Shown: positions 24,125 through 32,590, numbered from the stretch's first letter. The stretch is DNA of 40,980 nucleotides from JBBRSL01 sp038245435 (GCA_038245435.1 JBBRSL010000005.1:1-40980); one strand, 5' to 3'. Numbers and translations are program-made. The notes: a model not told the origin generated them from the sequence alone.

Positions 24125-25022
24125 AAACGCAATTTAGCCAGCATGAAGTATCTGATTTTTTAGCTGGCTATAAAGGTGTTGACCCAAAAAAAGTTGAGCC
24201 ACTGGTTGAGGGCCATATCTCTCAGGCATTTAAATTTGAAGTGCAATCGGGCGAATACGCTATACGCATTGCAGATACTGATAAAGATTTCAAAGCAGAT
24301 GCTTACGCTTATGGGCATTTCGGTTACTCATTACCGATTCCAGCAGTTCGTGCAATAGAACGTTTTGAGGATACTGCGTATTGCTGCATAACTGATTTAG
24401 CTCCGGGTTTAACAGCTTCATCATTATCAAGTATTGAACTAAAAGACGCCCTCCCCTCAATACAAGAAGCGCTTGCGAGTATATTTTTAGCAGATATAGG
24501 TGAGAGTACTGGTTTTGGCCATCTTGACGTGACTACAGGCAATGCTTCCTTTAAGTCATTGCGGGATTATTTATTGAGAATTGAAGAAATCGGTAGGGAA
24601 CACTTTGTAGAGAACGCAAAAAACATAGGGCTCGACACAGTACTTGTTGGTAGATTTTTCAAACAATTTAGAACCAACCTAAATATGCGTCAGAAACAAG
24701 GCGCTTATTACATGGAGACCCCGGGTTCGACAATATGCTAGTTGAAAACGGTAAAGTTACAGCTGTAATCGATTGGGCTCAAATCGGCTACGGCGACTGG
24801 ATGAGTGATTTCTCGCGCTTAGACTTCTGGGCACCAGGTAGTTACGGTGACATGCGCCAGTTTGCGGCTACATTTGGTCTAGAGGCTGATAATCTTGCGG
24901 AACGAAAAGCACTCTATTGGTCAACAAATGCGCTTTGGACAATCGAGTTTGCTCATAAGGCAAATAGCAAGAATGTGTCGAAGTGGTTGCATGATAACAT
25001 TCTGCAAAAATTAGTGGTCTAG
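24121..25022 (+). pseudogene. Aminoglycoside phosphotransferase (APH)-like gene broken by a frameshift
   Basis: The reading frame opened by ATG 24121 (overlapping the TSUP stop) encodes a kinase-like N-lobe (VEGHISQAFKFEVQSGEYAIRIA) and runs to TAG at 24741. The catalytic loop HGDPGFDNMLVENG and the metal-binding VIDWAQIGYGDW lie in the -1 frame, open to TAG 25020-25022. Adding one base near 24703-24706 restores GALLHGDPGFDNML, so a single-base loss explains the break. Most APH-like proteins of environmental bacteria phosphorylate small molecules such as sugars, choline or homoserine, not antibiotics. Alternatives: a sequencing error, or programmed -1 frameshifting (no convincing slippery heptamer seen). 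Confidence 0.8.
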
Positions 25023-25061
25023 CTTCACAGACATATCAGTGGAATCAACATTCTGCAAAAA
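24996..25061. repeat. 15-nt direct repeat, two copies 51 bp apart
   Basis: AACATTCTGCAAAAA occurs at 24996-25010 and 25047-25061. The first copy is at the end of the APH-like gene, the second inside the 3' end of the facing 2H gene. Confidence 0.6.
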
Positions 25062-25586
25062 ATATATAGTTTTTTCGTTGTACTTTCTTGGCGCTTCACG
25101 CGTATATTTTGTGAGCTCGGTTACCTCAAAAGTTGTCGGGAGTAAATGTTCTAAACAAGATTTATATTCTTTCATAATTTGGGGGTCTAGTTTTTTGCCG
25201 CGCACTTGCGCCACCGTAACGTGTGGCCTATATGTTTTACCCACAAAGTATTCTGCTTGAACATGCTCTGGCAAACGCGCGACTAAAGCTGCTTGCAGGG
25301 CATTCAATGCAACGCTTTCGGCGGCTATATACAGAATACTGCCATTGAATATGCCAAAGTCGTTTAACGTAACTTCGAATGGTAAGAATCTAGCTGCAAC
25401 TTCTTTTGCGATTGGCCCAAAATATATTGGCGACACCGCACTGAGAGCGTCTGATTGAATAACAGTAATATGTGGTTGTAATGGGGCAATGAGCGAAGCC
25501 TCTGGATTAAGCTCATTTTGTGCGGCCGTTATGGCCTGGGTAACAGACTCGGGCAGCCCAACACCTATAAAATATGACGTATGCAT
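25011..25586 (-). CDS. 2H phosphoesterase (LigT / 2'-5' RNA ligase-like)
   Basis: 191 aa. The two HxT motifs of the 2H superfamily are present: H39-I-T41 (PHITV) and H122-V-T124 (PHVTVAQ), each within a hydrophobic strand. The family acts on 2',3'-cyclic phosphates or 2'-5' bonds in RNA ends; the exact role is unknown. The gene is convergent with the APH-like gene and their ends overlap by 12 bp with no terminator between. The start ATG 25586 has TATAGT (complement of 25598-25603) 11 nt upstream. Confidence 0.88.
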   Translation of the reverse strand: MHTSYFIGVGLPESVTQAITAAQNELNPEASLIAPLQPHITVIQSDALSAVSPIYFGPIAKEVAARFLPFEVTLNDFGIFNGSILYIAAESVALNALQAALVARLPEHVQAEYFVGKTYRPHVTVAQVRGKKLDPQIMKEYKSCLEHLLPTTFEVTELTKYTREAPRKYNEKTIYFLQNVDSTDMSVKLDH

Positions 25587-25609
25587 GTATTAAGAGTACT
25601 ATAGATGGT

Positions 25610-25859
25610 ATGAAGGAAATAGTTGCTGCGGCTATTAACCCTAATGACTCGATTGTGTTTAACCATAGGTTAGACTCAAGAAAACTGGCCGGCTTGCAAG
25701 TATATTGTGATGTTTTTGCCGTGGTATGGCACGCAATAACGTGTTTTCGCAGAACCATCCAATTCCGCTACGCACGTGTTTACTCAGAATGAGGCTGTAA
25801 TACAAGTGCCTCATAAACTATCTCGCGATACACTACGCCAACAGTGGGATGAACGTTAG
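25610..25859 (+). pseudogene. Possible small gene with a frameshift
   Basis: From ATG 25610, one frame gives 60 codons (MKEIVAAAINPNDSIVFNHR...) to TGA 25790. A second frame, +1 relative to it, reads VFAEPSNSATHVFTQNEA and later KLSRDTLRQQWDER to TAG 25857-25859. Both halves look protein-like, and removing one T near 25742 would join them into about 82 codons. No family is recognised. A ribosome site is not evident. It may instead be non-coding. It lies between the divergent 2H gene and the flavodoxin gene. Confidence 0.3.
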
Positions 25860-25866
25860 TTTTAAA

Positions 25867-25874
25867 AGAAGGAG
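25867..25874 (+). promoter_or_regulatory. Ribosome binding site of the flavodoxin gene
   Basis: AGAAGGAG 5 nt before ATG 25880; one of the strongest Shine-Dalgarno sequences in the window. Confidence 0.75.
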
Positions 25875-25879
25875 CAAAG

Positions 25880-26386
25880 ATGGATGCAAAAAAGAGCTCA
25901 AAAGTACTTATTGCCTATGCAAGCAAGCATGGTTCTACAAAAGAAATTGCCGAACGAATTTATCAAGTACTGCTTAGAAAGGGCGTAGCCGTAGAGCTCC
26001 GAAACATTGAAGAACCGATTAGCGTGGCTAACTATCGTGCGTTCATTATTGGCAGCGCAGTGTATGCGGGCAATTGGCGCTCCAGCGCTAAAAAGTTTAT
26101 CGATTCAAACAAAGAATTTTTAGTCGGCAAACCAGTGTGGTTATTTAGTACAGGCCCAGTTGGTGATCCGCTAAAGCCATCTATTGAAAAGTCGGTGCAA
26201 ATCAAGGATATTTCGAAGGAAGTTAAACCTTACGGGCATTATATTTTTGGTGGCAAAATCCAAAAAGAGAAGCTAAGCCTAACAGAAAAAACTATGCTCA
26301 AAGCAGTAGGCGCACAAGATGGTGACTACCGTGATTGGGCTGAAGTACAGGATTGGGCCGAGCGAATTGCAAAAGCCTTAAAGTAA
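25880..26386 (+). CDS. Flavodoxin-domain protein (HemG/flavodoxin_5-like)
   Basis: 168 aa. The N-terminal FMN phosphate-binding loop is YASKHGSTKEIAERI (14-28). GSAVYAGNWRSSAKKFID and LFSTGPVGDP provide the two isoalloxazine-facing loops. The C-terminal YGHYIFGGKI...LKAVGAQDGDYRDWAEVQDWAERIA resembles menaquinone-dependent protoporphyrinogen oxidase HemG. No other heme genes are here, so a heme role is doubtful; a general flavodoxin is safer. Strong ribosome site. Confidence 0.88.
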   Translation: MDAKKSSKVLIAYASKHGSTKEIAERIYQVLLRKGVAVELRNIEEPISVANYRAFIIGSAVYAGNWRSSAKKFIDSNKEFLVGKPVWLFSTGPVGDPLKPSIEKSVQIKDISKEVKPYGHYIFGGKIQKEKLSLTEKTMLKAVGAQDGDYRDWAEVQDWAERIAKALK

Positions 26387-26439
26387 TAACGATTATAAGT
26401 AGACATTCATAGTGCCAAAGTGCATACTTTTATACAATA

Positions 26440-26451
26440 AAGGGGAAGGTG
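26440..26451 (+). promoter_or_regulatory. Ribosome binding site of the DUF1761 gene
   Basis: AAGGGGAAGGTG, with the nearer GGAAGGTG ending 4 nt before ATG 26456. Confidence 0.65.
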
Positions 26452-26455
26452 ATTT

Positions 26456-26899
26456 ATGCAGGTGGAAGTAAATTACATTGGTGTTGTTTTGGCTGCTCTG
26501 TCGAGTATGGCAGTGGGTAGTATTTGGTATGCACCGAAAGTCTTTGGTAAAAAATGGATGAAACTTACAGCTATTACGCCTGCGTATATGAAAAAGGGTA
26601 TGGCTCGTTGCCTGGCCATAACGTTTGCTGCGTCGCTAATAACTGCGTATATATTGGCACATATGATATTTGTGACACATAAATTTTTTGGAAATAGCTT
26701 TTTACAAGATGCGGTAACAACTGCTTTTTGGCTTTGGCTTGGATTTACAGCCATGCGCATATTGGTGCATGATGTGTTTGAAAAACGACCAACAAAACTC
26801 ACGCTTATAACCATTGGCAATGAACTTGCGATATTGCTTATCATGGGGCTCGTTCTGGGCCTTGCGGGCATTCATGTAGCAGCTTTACCTCCGGCCTAG
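26456..26899 (+). CDS. DUF1761 membrane protein
   Basis: 147 aa with four membrane helices. The start VEVNYIGVVLAALSSMAVGSIWYAPKVFGKKWMKL (about 3-37) carries the WY-P-FGK-W pattern of DUF1761. The last helix pair includes LAILLIMGLVLGL. The function of this family is unknown. The AlkD-like gene begins 3 nt after the stop. Confidence 0.85.
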   Translation: MQVEVNYIGVVLAALSSMAVGSIWYAPKVFGKKWMKLTAITPAYMKKGMARCLAITFAASLITAYILAHMIFVTHKFFGNSFLQDAVTTAFWLWLGFTAMRILVHDVFEKRPTKLTLITIGNELAILLIMGLVLGLAGIHVAALPPA

Positions 26900-26902
26900 G
26901 CT

Positions 26903-27616
26903 ATGTCGAAAGTCACTAAGCAACTTATTGCCGAAATGAAGACTGCTCAAAATCCAGAGTCGAGTATTTTTTTGCAACGGTTTTTTAAAACCGCGCCCGG
27001 CGAGCATGGTGAAGGGGATATGTTTTTAGGTTTACGTGTACCGACTACACGAGCAATCGTAAAAAAGTATTATATTGAACTGTCCATTGCTGATTTGGAT
27101 TTGATGTTCGAAAGTAAGTGGCATGAGATTCGCTCGGCGGCTGTCGTTGCTATGACGCTACAATACCCACGAGCAAATCCTGTATATCAGAAGCAGCTCT
27201 ATGATTTGTATATTAAACAAACAGGCAAGGGCATAAACAATTGGGATATTATTGATGTTTCGTGCCCACGTATAGTAGGAGCCTACTTACTTGATAAAGA
27301 TCCGCAACCTTTGTATGAACTTGCCAAAGGTGGGTTATGGCAAAAACGCGTTAGTATCATCAGTACCTTTTGGCACTTGAAATATAGTGACCCAACGCTC
27401 ACGTACAATCTAGCTGAGATTTTGGTCTACGAGCGTGAAGATTTGCTACAAAAAGCTGTGGGTTGGAGTCTACGTGAAATTGGTAAAAAAGACGGTCAGC
27501 TGTTACGCCAGTTCTTAGATTTGTATGCGGCAAACATGCCGCGTACAGCGCTCAGGTACTCGCTCGAAAAATTTGACCAAATTGAAAAAACGCATTATAT
27601 GCAGCTCGCAAAATAG
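26903..27616 (+). CDS. AlkD-like DNA glycosylase (HEAT-repeat)
   Basis: 237 aa. Matches the AlkD family (PF08713): VPTTRAIVKKYY, then GINNWDIIDVSCPRIVGAYLLD, LWQKRVSIISTFWHLK, LLQKAVGWSLREIGKKD and MPRTALRYSLEKF. In AlkD the WD pair and the Arg of the C-terminal helices line the DNA groove; Trp-Asp (NWDIID) and LREIG are conserved here. The enzyme removes alkylated bases such as 3- and 7-methylpurines without base flipping. Start 3 nt after DUF1761, probably coupled. Confidence 0.93.
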   Translation: MSKVTKQLIAEMKTAQNPESSIFLQRFFKTAPGEHGEGDMFLGLRVPTTRAIVKKYYIELSIADLDLMFESKWHEIRSAAVVAMTLQYPRANPVYQKQLYDLYIKQTGKGINNWDIIDVSCPRIVGAYLLDKDPQPLYELAKGGLWQKRVSIISTFWHLKYSDPTLTYNLAEILVYEREDLLQKAVGWSLREIGKKDGQLLRQFLDLYAANMPRTALRYSLEKFDQIEKTHYMQLAK

Positions 27617-27685
27617 TTGCAGGTGCGGTTGCTAAGTGCTACATTTCTATCAAGAGTAAAACTGATATCTTAAAAAGAGGCTGTT

Positions 27686-28330
27686 TTGGCAAAAGAAATA
27701 CATGCAAAATATGTAGCCCATGAGGCGTCGATTGAAAAACAATTTGCGCCTCCGTCGCTACAAGAAATGCACGATATCGAAGATTCGCTCGATACGGTGC
27801 TTCACACTCGTTCTGAAGGCTTAAAAGCAGATTCTTCTGGTGAGGGTATCTATATAACGGGCAGGGCACATGCTTGGTTACCGAGCGAGCAGCATAATTC
27901 AGAAACCAGACTTGGCTTACATTTTGATTACGATAAATGGCGCGAAGACAATATCGAGCATGTATGTATACGGGTTCAGGTAGAAGAGATATACCTAAAC
28001 CCCGATAGTATTAGCGGCGGTTGCAAACGTGAATATTTAATAGCTCGCGAAGGAGCAAAGGTAGAACTTGCTTCGTATATATGGCGGCCGATTGTAAGTG
28101 AAGACGGTATTGATATTTCTGCCGAATATTTCCCTAATGCAAAGATTGAGCCGATTTTTTTCGAAACAGATGAAGGATTGCACGCAACACAAGTGAAATA
28201 CCCTGACGACATGGCAGGCAGGACGATGACAAGTTACGACGCTGATGATGTTTTGAGTATTTTGGCACTAATTGATAGCCCGCATGTTACACGAGCTGAC
28301 AAAGTAAACTTTATACGTAAAAAATCCTAG
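27686..28330 (+). CDS. Hypothetical protein
   Basis: 214 aa from TTG 27686, with AAGAGG 5 nt upstream. No recognised family, membrane helix or signal. Helical acidic N-terminus (SLQEMHDIEDSLDTVL), then mixed strands (GIYITGRAHAWL, ETRLGLHFDYDKW, HVCIRVQVEEIYL, ASYIWRPIVSEDGIDI), ending in a short basic helix (ADKVNFIRKKS). Probably a cytoplasmic alpha/beta protein. It starts 69 nt after the AlkD-like gene and is followed by the RNA methyltransferase gene with its own -10 box. Confidence 0.72.
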   Translation: MAKEIHAKYVAHEASIEKQFAPPSLQEMHDIEDSLDTVLHTRSEGLKADSSGEGIYITGRAHAWLPSEQHNSETRLGLHFDYDKWREDNIEHVCIRVQVEEIYLNPDSISGGCKREYLIAREGAKVELASYIWRPIVSEDGIDISAEYFPNAKIEPIFFETDEGLHATQVKYPDDMAGRTMTSYDADDVLSILALIDSPHVTRADKVNFIRKKS

Positions 28331-28354
28331 AACTACATCATTACTTAGGTACAA

Positions 28355-28362
28355 GGTATACT
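28355..28362 (+). promoter_or_regulatory. Leaderless-type -10 box of the RNA methyltransferase gene
   Basis: GGTATACT ends 6 nt before the GTG at 28369, the shortest spacing in the set. Confidence 0.6.
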
Positions 28363-28368
28363 GGTACG

Positions 28369-29658
28369 GTGAAACAACCAATCTTCCTTGATGTTACTAT
28401 CGATAAGCTTGTTCATGGTGGACAGGGTATTGGTAAGCTTGCTGATGGCCGCAAAGGTTTTGTTTGGGGCGCGCTGCCTGGCGAACATGTCACTTTCGAA
28501 GTGACAAAAAAGAAGAAAGATTGGTGTGAGGGAATTGTCACTGAAGTGCTGACAAAATCTACTGATCGTATTGAGCCCCAAGAACCCGAAATCTATACCG
28601 CGACTAGCCCGTGGCAGATTCTTAATTACAAAAAAGAAGCTGTTTATAAGCAATTAATACTTGCTGAGGCCTTTGAACGAGAACACGTTGCTGTTGCATG
28701 GCAAGATTTTTATCAGGATGATAAGCAGTTTGGCTATCGAAATAAGATGGAATATAATTTTTGGTTTTTTAATGAAACCGAACAGGTTAGTTTAGCGCTC
28801 CATAAGCGTGGTTCGCACCAAAAAGTTGCGGTAACAGGTAGCGCCCTGGCATCAGATGCAATAAACAAAGCCGGCGAAGCCATCGTGGCCTATATTAACG
28901 AAAATAAAATCGAAGCTCGTCCACTCAAAAGCGTAATTCTCAGAAGTGATGCAAGTGGTAAGGTAGGTATAAGCCTATTTGTTAATGATGCAGACGTTGT
29001 AGGCGAGTTTTCGAAGTTCAGTCATACAAATGCAATCTTCGAAATCATCTATAGCAACCCTAAGAGCCCCGCGTCGGTTTCGACAGAAGTTTTGCAAGCT
29101 ACAGATGAGAATCTAGTTGATACCTTGCTTGGGCGTGATTTTGCTTATAGCGCCCGTTCGTTTTTCCAGGTTAATATTCCGGTGTACGAGGCTACGCTTA
29201 AAGAGATTGCGCATACGGTCGGCGAAGCTCCCCAAAAAAGTATTATTGATATGTATAGTGGCGTTGGCAGTATAGGGCTGAGTGTGGTCGGGGCTGATAA
29301 ACAATTAACCATGATTGAAATAAGTGAAGAATCGACAGAACAGGCAAATGCCAACATGGTAGGTCGTAGTAACTGCAAAGTTATTACGGCAACCGCCGAA
29401 AGCGCGTTAGAACATATTACGGGCGATGAAATTGTTATTCTTGACCCGCCTCGTGCAGGTTTGCATAACGATGTAAGTGAAAAACTGACCGAAGTTAAAC
29501 CGCAAACGATTATCTATTTATCGTGTAATCCGAGTACACAGGCGCGCGATGTGGCGCTATTGACAGATGCGGGCTACAAAATTACTCACGCTCGTGGCTA
29601 TAACTTCTTTCCACGGACACCACATATCGAAAGCCTGATAGTTCTAAAAAAGGTATAA
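28369..29658 (+). CDS. TRAM-domain 23S rRNA/tRNA (uracil-5) methyltransferase (RumA/RlmCD-like)
   Basis: 429 aa from GTG. N-terminal TRAM domain (LDVTIDKLVHGGQGIGKLAD, ~8-27, to about 65), a middle domain, then the methyltransferase core with SIIDMYSGVGSIGLSV (motif I), LDPPRAGLH (motif IV) and the nucleophile Cys386 in YLSCNPST. The Fe-S cysteine cluster of E. coli RumA is not seen, as in RlmCD-type enzymes. Target base (1939/747 type in 23S, or tRNA U54) cannot be told from sequence. Confidence 0.92.
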   Translation: MKQPIFLDVTIDKLVHGGQGIGKLADGRKGFVWGALPGEHVTFEVTKKKKDWCEGIVTEVLTKSTDRIEPQEPEIYTATSPWQILNYKKEAVYKQLILAEAFEREHVAVAWQDFYQDDKQFGYRNKMEYNFWFFNETEQVSLALHKRGSHQKVAVTGSALASDAINKAGEAIVAYINENKIEARPLKSVILRSDASGKVGISLFVNDADVVGEFSKFSHTNAIFEIIYSNPKSPASVSTEVLQATDENLVDTLLGRDFAYSARSFFQVNIPVYEATLKEIAHTVGEAPQKSIIDMYSGVGSIGLSVVGADKQLTMIEISEESTEQANANMVGRSNCKVITATAESALEHITGDEIVILDPPRAGLHNDVSEKLTEVKPQTIIYLSCNPSTQARDVALLTDAGYKITHARGYNFFPRTPHIESLIVLKKV

Positions 29659-29659
29659 T
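29652..29659 (+). promoter_or_regulatory. Leaderless-type -10 box of the GH1 gene
   Basis: GGTATAAT overlaps the stop of the upstream gene and ends 10 nt before ATG 29670. AGGG lies 5 nt before the ATG, so a very short leader with a weak ribosome site is an alternative. Confidence 0.55.
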
Positions 29660-29669
29660 GTAGGGACAC

Positions 29670-30917
29670 ATGGCAACAAAAAAACCGTTTTATTGGGGTG
29701 CGAGTACAGCGAGCCATCAAGTTGAAGGTGGTACGACAAATCAGTGGTCCGTTTGGGAACTCAGCGTTGCCGCTCAACAAGCTAAAACGGCCAAAGATAG
29801 GCTCGGCTGGATTCCTGATTTTGAGAAGTTAGGAAAACAAGCAACCGACCCAGCAAACTATATTGCCGGCAAGGGTGTAGACCATTTTCATAAATACAAA
29901 GGCGATTTTGATATCATGCAAGCGCTTGGGCTTAATGCTTTTCGCTTTACGGTGGAATGGTCTCGGGTTGAGCCTGAACTCGGCAAATTTGATGCTGCAG
30001 CTATTAACCACTACCGAGAGTATATTGCCGAGCTCCATAAACGAGGAATTGAACCATTTTTGAATATTTGGCACTGGACGGTCCCCGTTTGGTTCGCCGA
30101 AAAAGGTGGTTTTGCAAAACGCAGTAATATTAAATATTTTGAAGAATTTGTAAAAAAAATTACCCAAGAGCTGCTACCGAATGTTACCTACGTAATTACC
30201 TTAAACGAGCCTAATGTTTACGCCAGTTTTAGCTATTTAACAGGGGAGTGGCCACCACAAGAGAAGAGTAAGCTCAAGGCTGCTTTGGTATATTACAACC
30301 TAATTGCGACCCATAAGCGGGCTTATAAAATTATTAAAAAATATCACCCTCGCGTTCAAGTTGGCGTAGCGCAACAGCTCGCCGACATACAGCCGTATGA
30401 GCAAGACAGCCCCAGCGATGAGATTATGACTAAAATAATGCGTTATGGTTGGAACTGGTGGTGGCTAAATCGCATTAAGCGCTATCAAGACTTTGTTGGG
30501 TTCAACTACTACTTTACTGATTATTACAGCAAGTGGCGCAAGCGCAGCCCGCAAACACCGGTGAGTGATTTGGGGTGGTACATGGAGCCAAAAGGCATTT
30601 TGCCACTTATGCGGCGTATTGCAAAGCACTACCCAGGTAAGCCGATATTTATTACCGAAAATGGCGTTGCCGATGCGCAAGATAAATATCGCAAGTGGTG
30701 GTTGCGCGAAACCATGGAAGCTTTAGATGAAGCGCGCAAAGAAAATATCCCTGTTGCCGGTTACTTGCACTGGAGCTTACTAGATAACTTTGAATGGGCG
30801 TATGGCTGGTGGCCCGAATTTGGCCTCGTGCATGTTGATCGTGCTAATGGTATGAAGCGTACTGTTCGGCCAAGCGCTAAATGGTGGGCAGCGGAGCTAA
30901 AGAAATATGACTTCTAA
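29670..30917 (+). CDS. GH1 family beta-glycosidase
   Basis: 415 aa. The GH1 start FYWGASTASHQVEGG (7-21), acid/base Glu180 in TLNEPNVYA and nucleophile Glu330 in FITENGVAD are all present; the +1/-1 site residues in WSLLDNFEWAYGWWPEFGLVHVD fit too. No signal peptide, so it is cytoplasmic and would act on imported disaccharides or 6-phospho forms. Somewhat short for GH1 (often 440-480). It heads an operon: its end overlaps the yvcK start by 11 nt. One of the few sugar-catabolic genes in the window. Confidence 0.95.
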   Translation: MATKKPFYWGASTASHQVEGGTTNQWSVWELSVAAQQAKTAKDRLGWIPDFEKLGKQATDPANYIAGKGVDHFHKYKGDFDIMQALGLNAFRFTVEWSRVEPELGKFDAAAINHYREYIAELHKRGIEPFLNIWHWTVPVWFAEKGGFAKRSNIKYFEEFVKKITQELLPNVTYVITLNEPNVYASFSYLTGEWPPQEKSKLKAALVYYNLIATHKRAYKIIKKYHPRVQVGVAQQLADIQPYEQDSPSDEIMTKIMRYGWNWWWLNRIKRYQDFVGFNYYFTDYYSKWRKRSPQTPVSDLGWYMEPKGILPLMRRIAKHYPGKPIFITENGVADAQDKYRKWWLRETMEALDEARKENIPVAGYLHWSLLDNFEWAYGWWPEFGLVHVDRANGMKRTVRPSAKWWAAELKKYDF

Positions 30918-31917
30918 TACCGGCCACATGGGTGCTAAGGTAGTGGTGATTGGCGGTGGAACGGGTAGTTTTACGCTACTAAACGGCCTTAAAAATTATA
31001 CGAGTCACTTAACGGCTATCGTAAACATGGCTGACGATGGCGGTTCTACTGGTGTGCTGCGCGATGAATTGGGGGCTTTGCCGCCGGGCGATGTGCGGCA
31101 ATGCTTGGTTGCACTGAGTGAATCACCGCGAGTACGTGATCTATTTAACTATCGATTTAGCGAGGGTACGTTCGAAGGCCACGCCTTTGGTAACATCTTT
31201 TTAACGGCACTCGAAAAAATGACTGGTAGCTTTGCTGAAGCAGTTGATGTCGCCGACGAGGTGCTTAACGTGCGCGGTAGGGTAGTGCCCGTAACGCTTG
31301 ATAACGTGCATCTTATTATGAAAAAGCGTAGCGGTAAGAAAATTATTGGTGAATATCAGATTGGCAATATGAAGTTTGACCTTGGTGAGGGCCGCCCGGA
31401 ACTTGAGCTGTCACCGCCAGCAGTTATTAACCCAGAAGCGAGTGAGGCTATTGCTGACGCCGATATTGTCGTGATTGCCCCCGGTAACTTGTACGGCAGT
31501 ATCGCGCCAGCCTTAATTGTGAAAGGTATGAAAGAAGCGCTTCAAAAAACTACCGCTAAAATCGTCTATGTTTGTAATTTGGTTACCAAGCCAGGGCAAA
31601 CCGATAACTTTAAGGTCCATGATTTTGCCGACGAAATCGAACGGTTTATTGGTGCTAATGTACTTGATACGGTGCTCTATAACACCGAACATCCAGAAGA
31701 ATCGCTACTCGAAAAGTATAGCCGCGATAAAGAGTTTGGCGTTGAGTATGATCACCCAATCTTGAGTGCCAAGCATTACACCGCAAAAGGCACGAGCTTG
31801 ATTTCTAAGAAGTTACCCAAAAAAGTCGCCGGTGATAAAATTTCGGCTACGCGCGCATTCATCCGCCACGATTCGGACGTTATAGCCCGGCAGTTAATGA
31901 AGATTTACTTTAGCTAA
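30907..31917 (+). CDS. yvcK: YvcK/CofD-like gluconeogenesis factor
   Basis: 336 aa. Glycine-rich nucleotide-binding start VVVIGGGTGSFTLLNGLK, then ADDGGSTGVLRDELGALPPGDVRQCLVAL and the later IAPGNLYGSIAPALIVKG, all typical of the YvcK branch of the CofD fold. In Bacillus, YvcK binds UDP-sugars and is needed for growth on gluconeogenic carbon and for wall precursor balance. ATG 30907 overlaps the GH1 end; a second ATG at 30928 (MGAKVVVIGG) is an alternative start. The stop overlaps the next start by one base. Confidence 0.92.
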   Translation: MTSNTGHMGAKVVVIGGGTGSFTLLNGLKNYTSHLTAIVNMADDGGSTGVLRDELGALPPGDVRQCLVALSESPRVRDLFNYRFSEGTFEGHAFGNIFLTALEKMTGSFAEAVDVADEVLNVRGRVVPVTLDNVHLIMKKRSGKKIIGEYQIGNMKFDLGEGRPELELSPPAVINPEASEAIADADIVVIAPGNLYGSIAPALIVKGMKEALQKTTAKIVYVCNLVTKPGQTDNFKVHDFADEIERFIGANVLDTVLYNTEHPEESLLEKYSRDKEFGVEYDHPILSAKHYTAKGTSLISKKLPKKVAGDKISATRAFIRHDSDVIARQLMKIYFS

Positions 31918-32513
31918 TGAACATCGTTTTAGATTTCGATAGAACGTTGTTCGATACAAAAGCCTTTAATGAGTGGTTGGCCGAAGAGATTGCCGTGCGT
32001 AGCGGTAAAAGCAGGGCAGAGGTCCTCGCGCAGGCCGAAGAAACCTTTTACATATATAACGGTGATTTGTACTACTATGATATCCCCGCTCAGCTTGCAG
32101 CAATTTTTGGCGACGAAGCCGAAAAACAGCTCGCTGCAATCAAAAAGAAAGCCCTAACGCACCAAAGCTTCATTTTTAGCGACGTACAACGTTTGCTTGG
32201 CAAATTGCAAGAACGTGGTAAGCTTACCATCCTTACATATGGTAATGAGGCTGCCCAGCGGTTTAAGCTTTCGTTATGCCCGCAGCTTGCTGATATTCCT
32301 GTAGTGATTGTGCAGACCCCGAAAGGCTCGCATTTGGCAACAAATTTCAATAGTCGTGAACGCTGCGTTTTTGTAGACGATAAAGATCAACACGGAGACC
32401 TACCAGAGTGGGTTGAGTTTTATCACTTGCGTCGTGACCTTGAAAAAAGTGAATCAACAGGGGTCGTTTGTAACTTTGACCAACTGTTGAGTCGAATAGA
32501 CAACAGCCACTAG
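31917..32513 (+). CDS. HAD-superfamily hydrolase
   Basis: 198 aa. HAD motif I LDFDRTLFDT (5-14) with both aspartates; motif II likely ILTYGN (about 104-109), and the acidic motif IV VFVDDKDQHGD (about 152-162). The cap is a small helical insert between motifs I and II (about 15-80). A phosphatase is the usual role; substrate unknown. It ends the GH1-yvcK-HAD operon, with a short perfect hairpin 6 nt past the stop. Confidence 0.85.
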   Translation: MNIVLDFDRTLFDTKAFNEWLAEEIAVRSGKSRAEVLAQAEETFYIYNGDLYYYDIPAQLAAIFGDEAEKQLAAIKKKALTHQSFIFSDVQRLLGKLQERGKLTILTYGNEAAQRFKLSLCPQLADIPVVIVQTPKGSHLATNFNSRERCVFVDDKDQHGDLPEWVEFYHLRRDLEKSESTGVVCNFDQLLSRIDNSH

Positions 32514-32519
32514 CAGTTT

Positions 32520-32534
32520 GCGCTAAAATAGCGC
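32520..32534 (+). terminator. Short hairpin after the HAD gene
   Basis: GCGCTA, AAA loop, TAGCGC: six perfect pairs, but no U-tract follows. It may slow or end transcription ahead of the mraZ promoter; weak evidence. Confidence 0.35.
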
Positions 32535-32590
32535 CTCTAAAATAACGACACACACCACAGGTAGTGTTTTGGTACAGAAAGCGAACGAAT

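Noticed and set aside
24121..25022. Antibiotic resistance gene
   Set aside because: The APH fold is shared by many small-molecule kinases, the frame is broken and nothing points to an aminoglycoside substrate.
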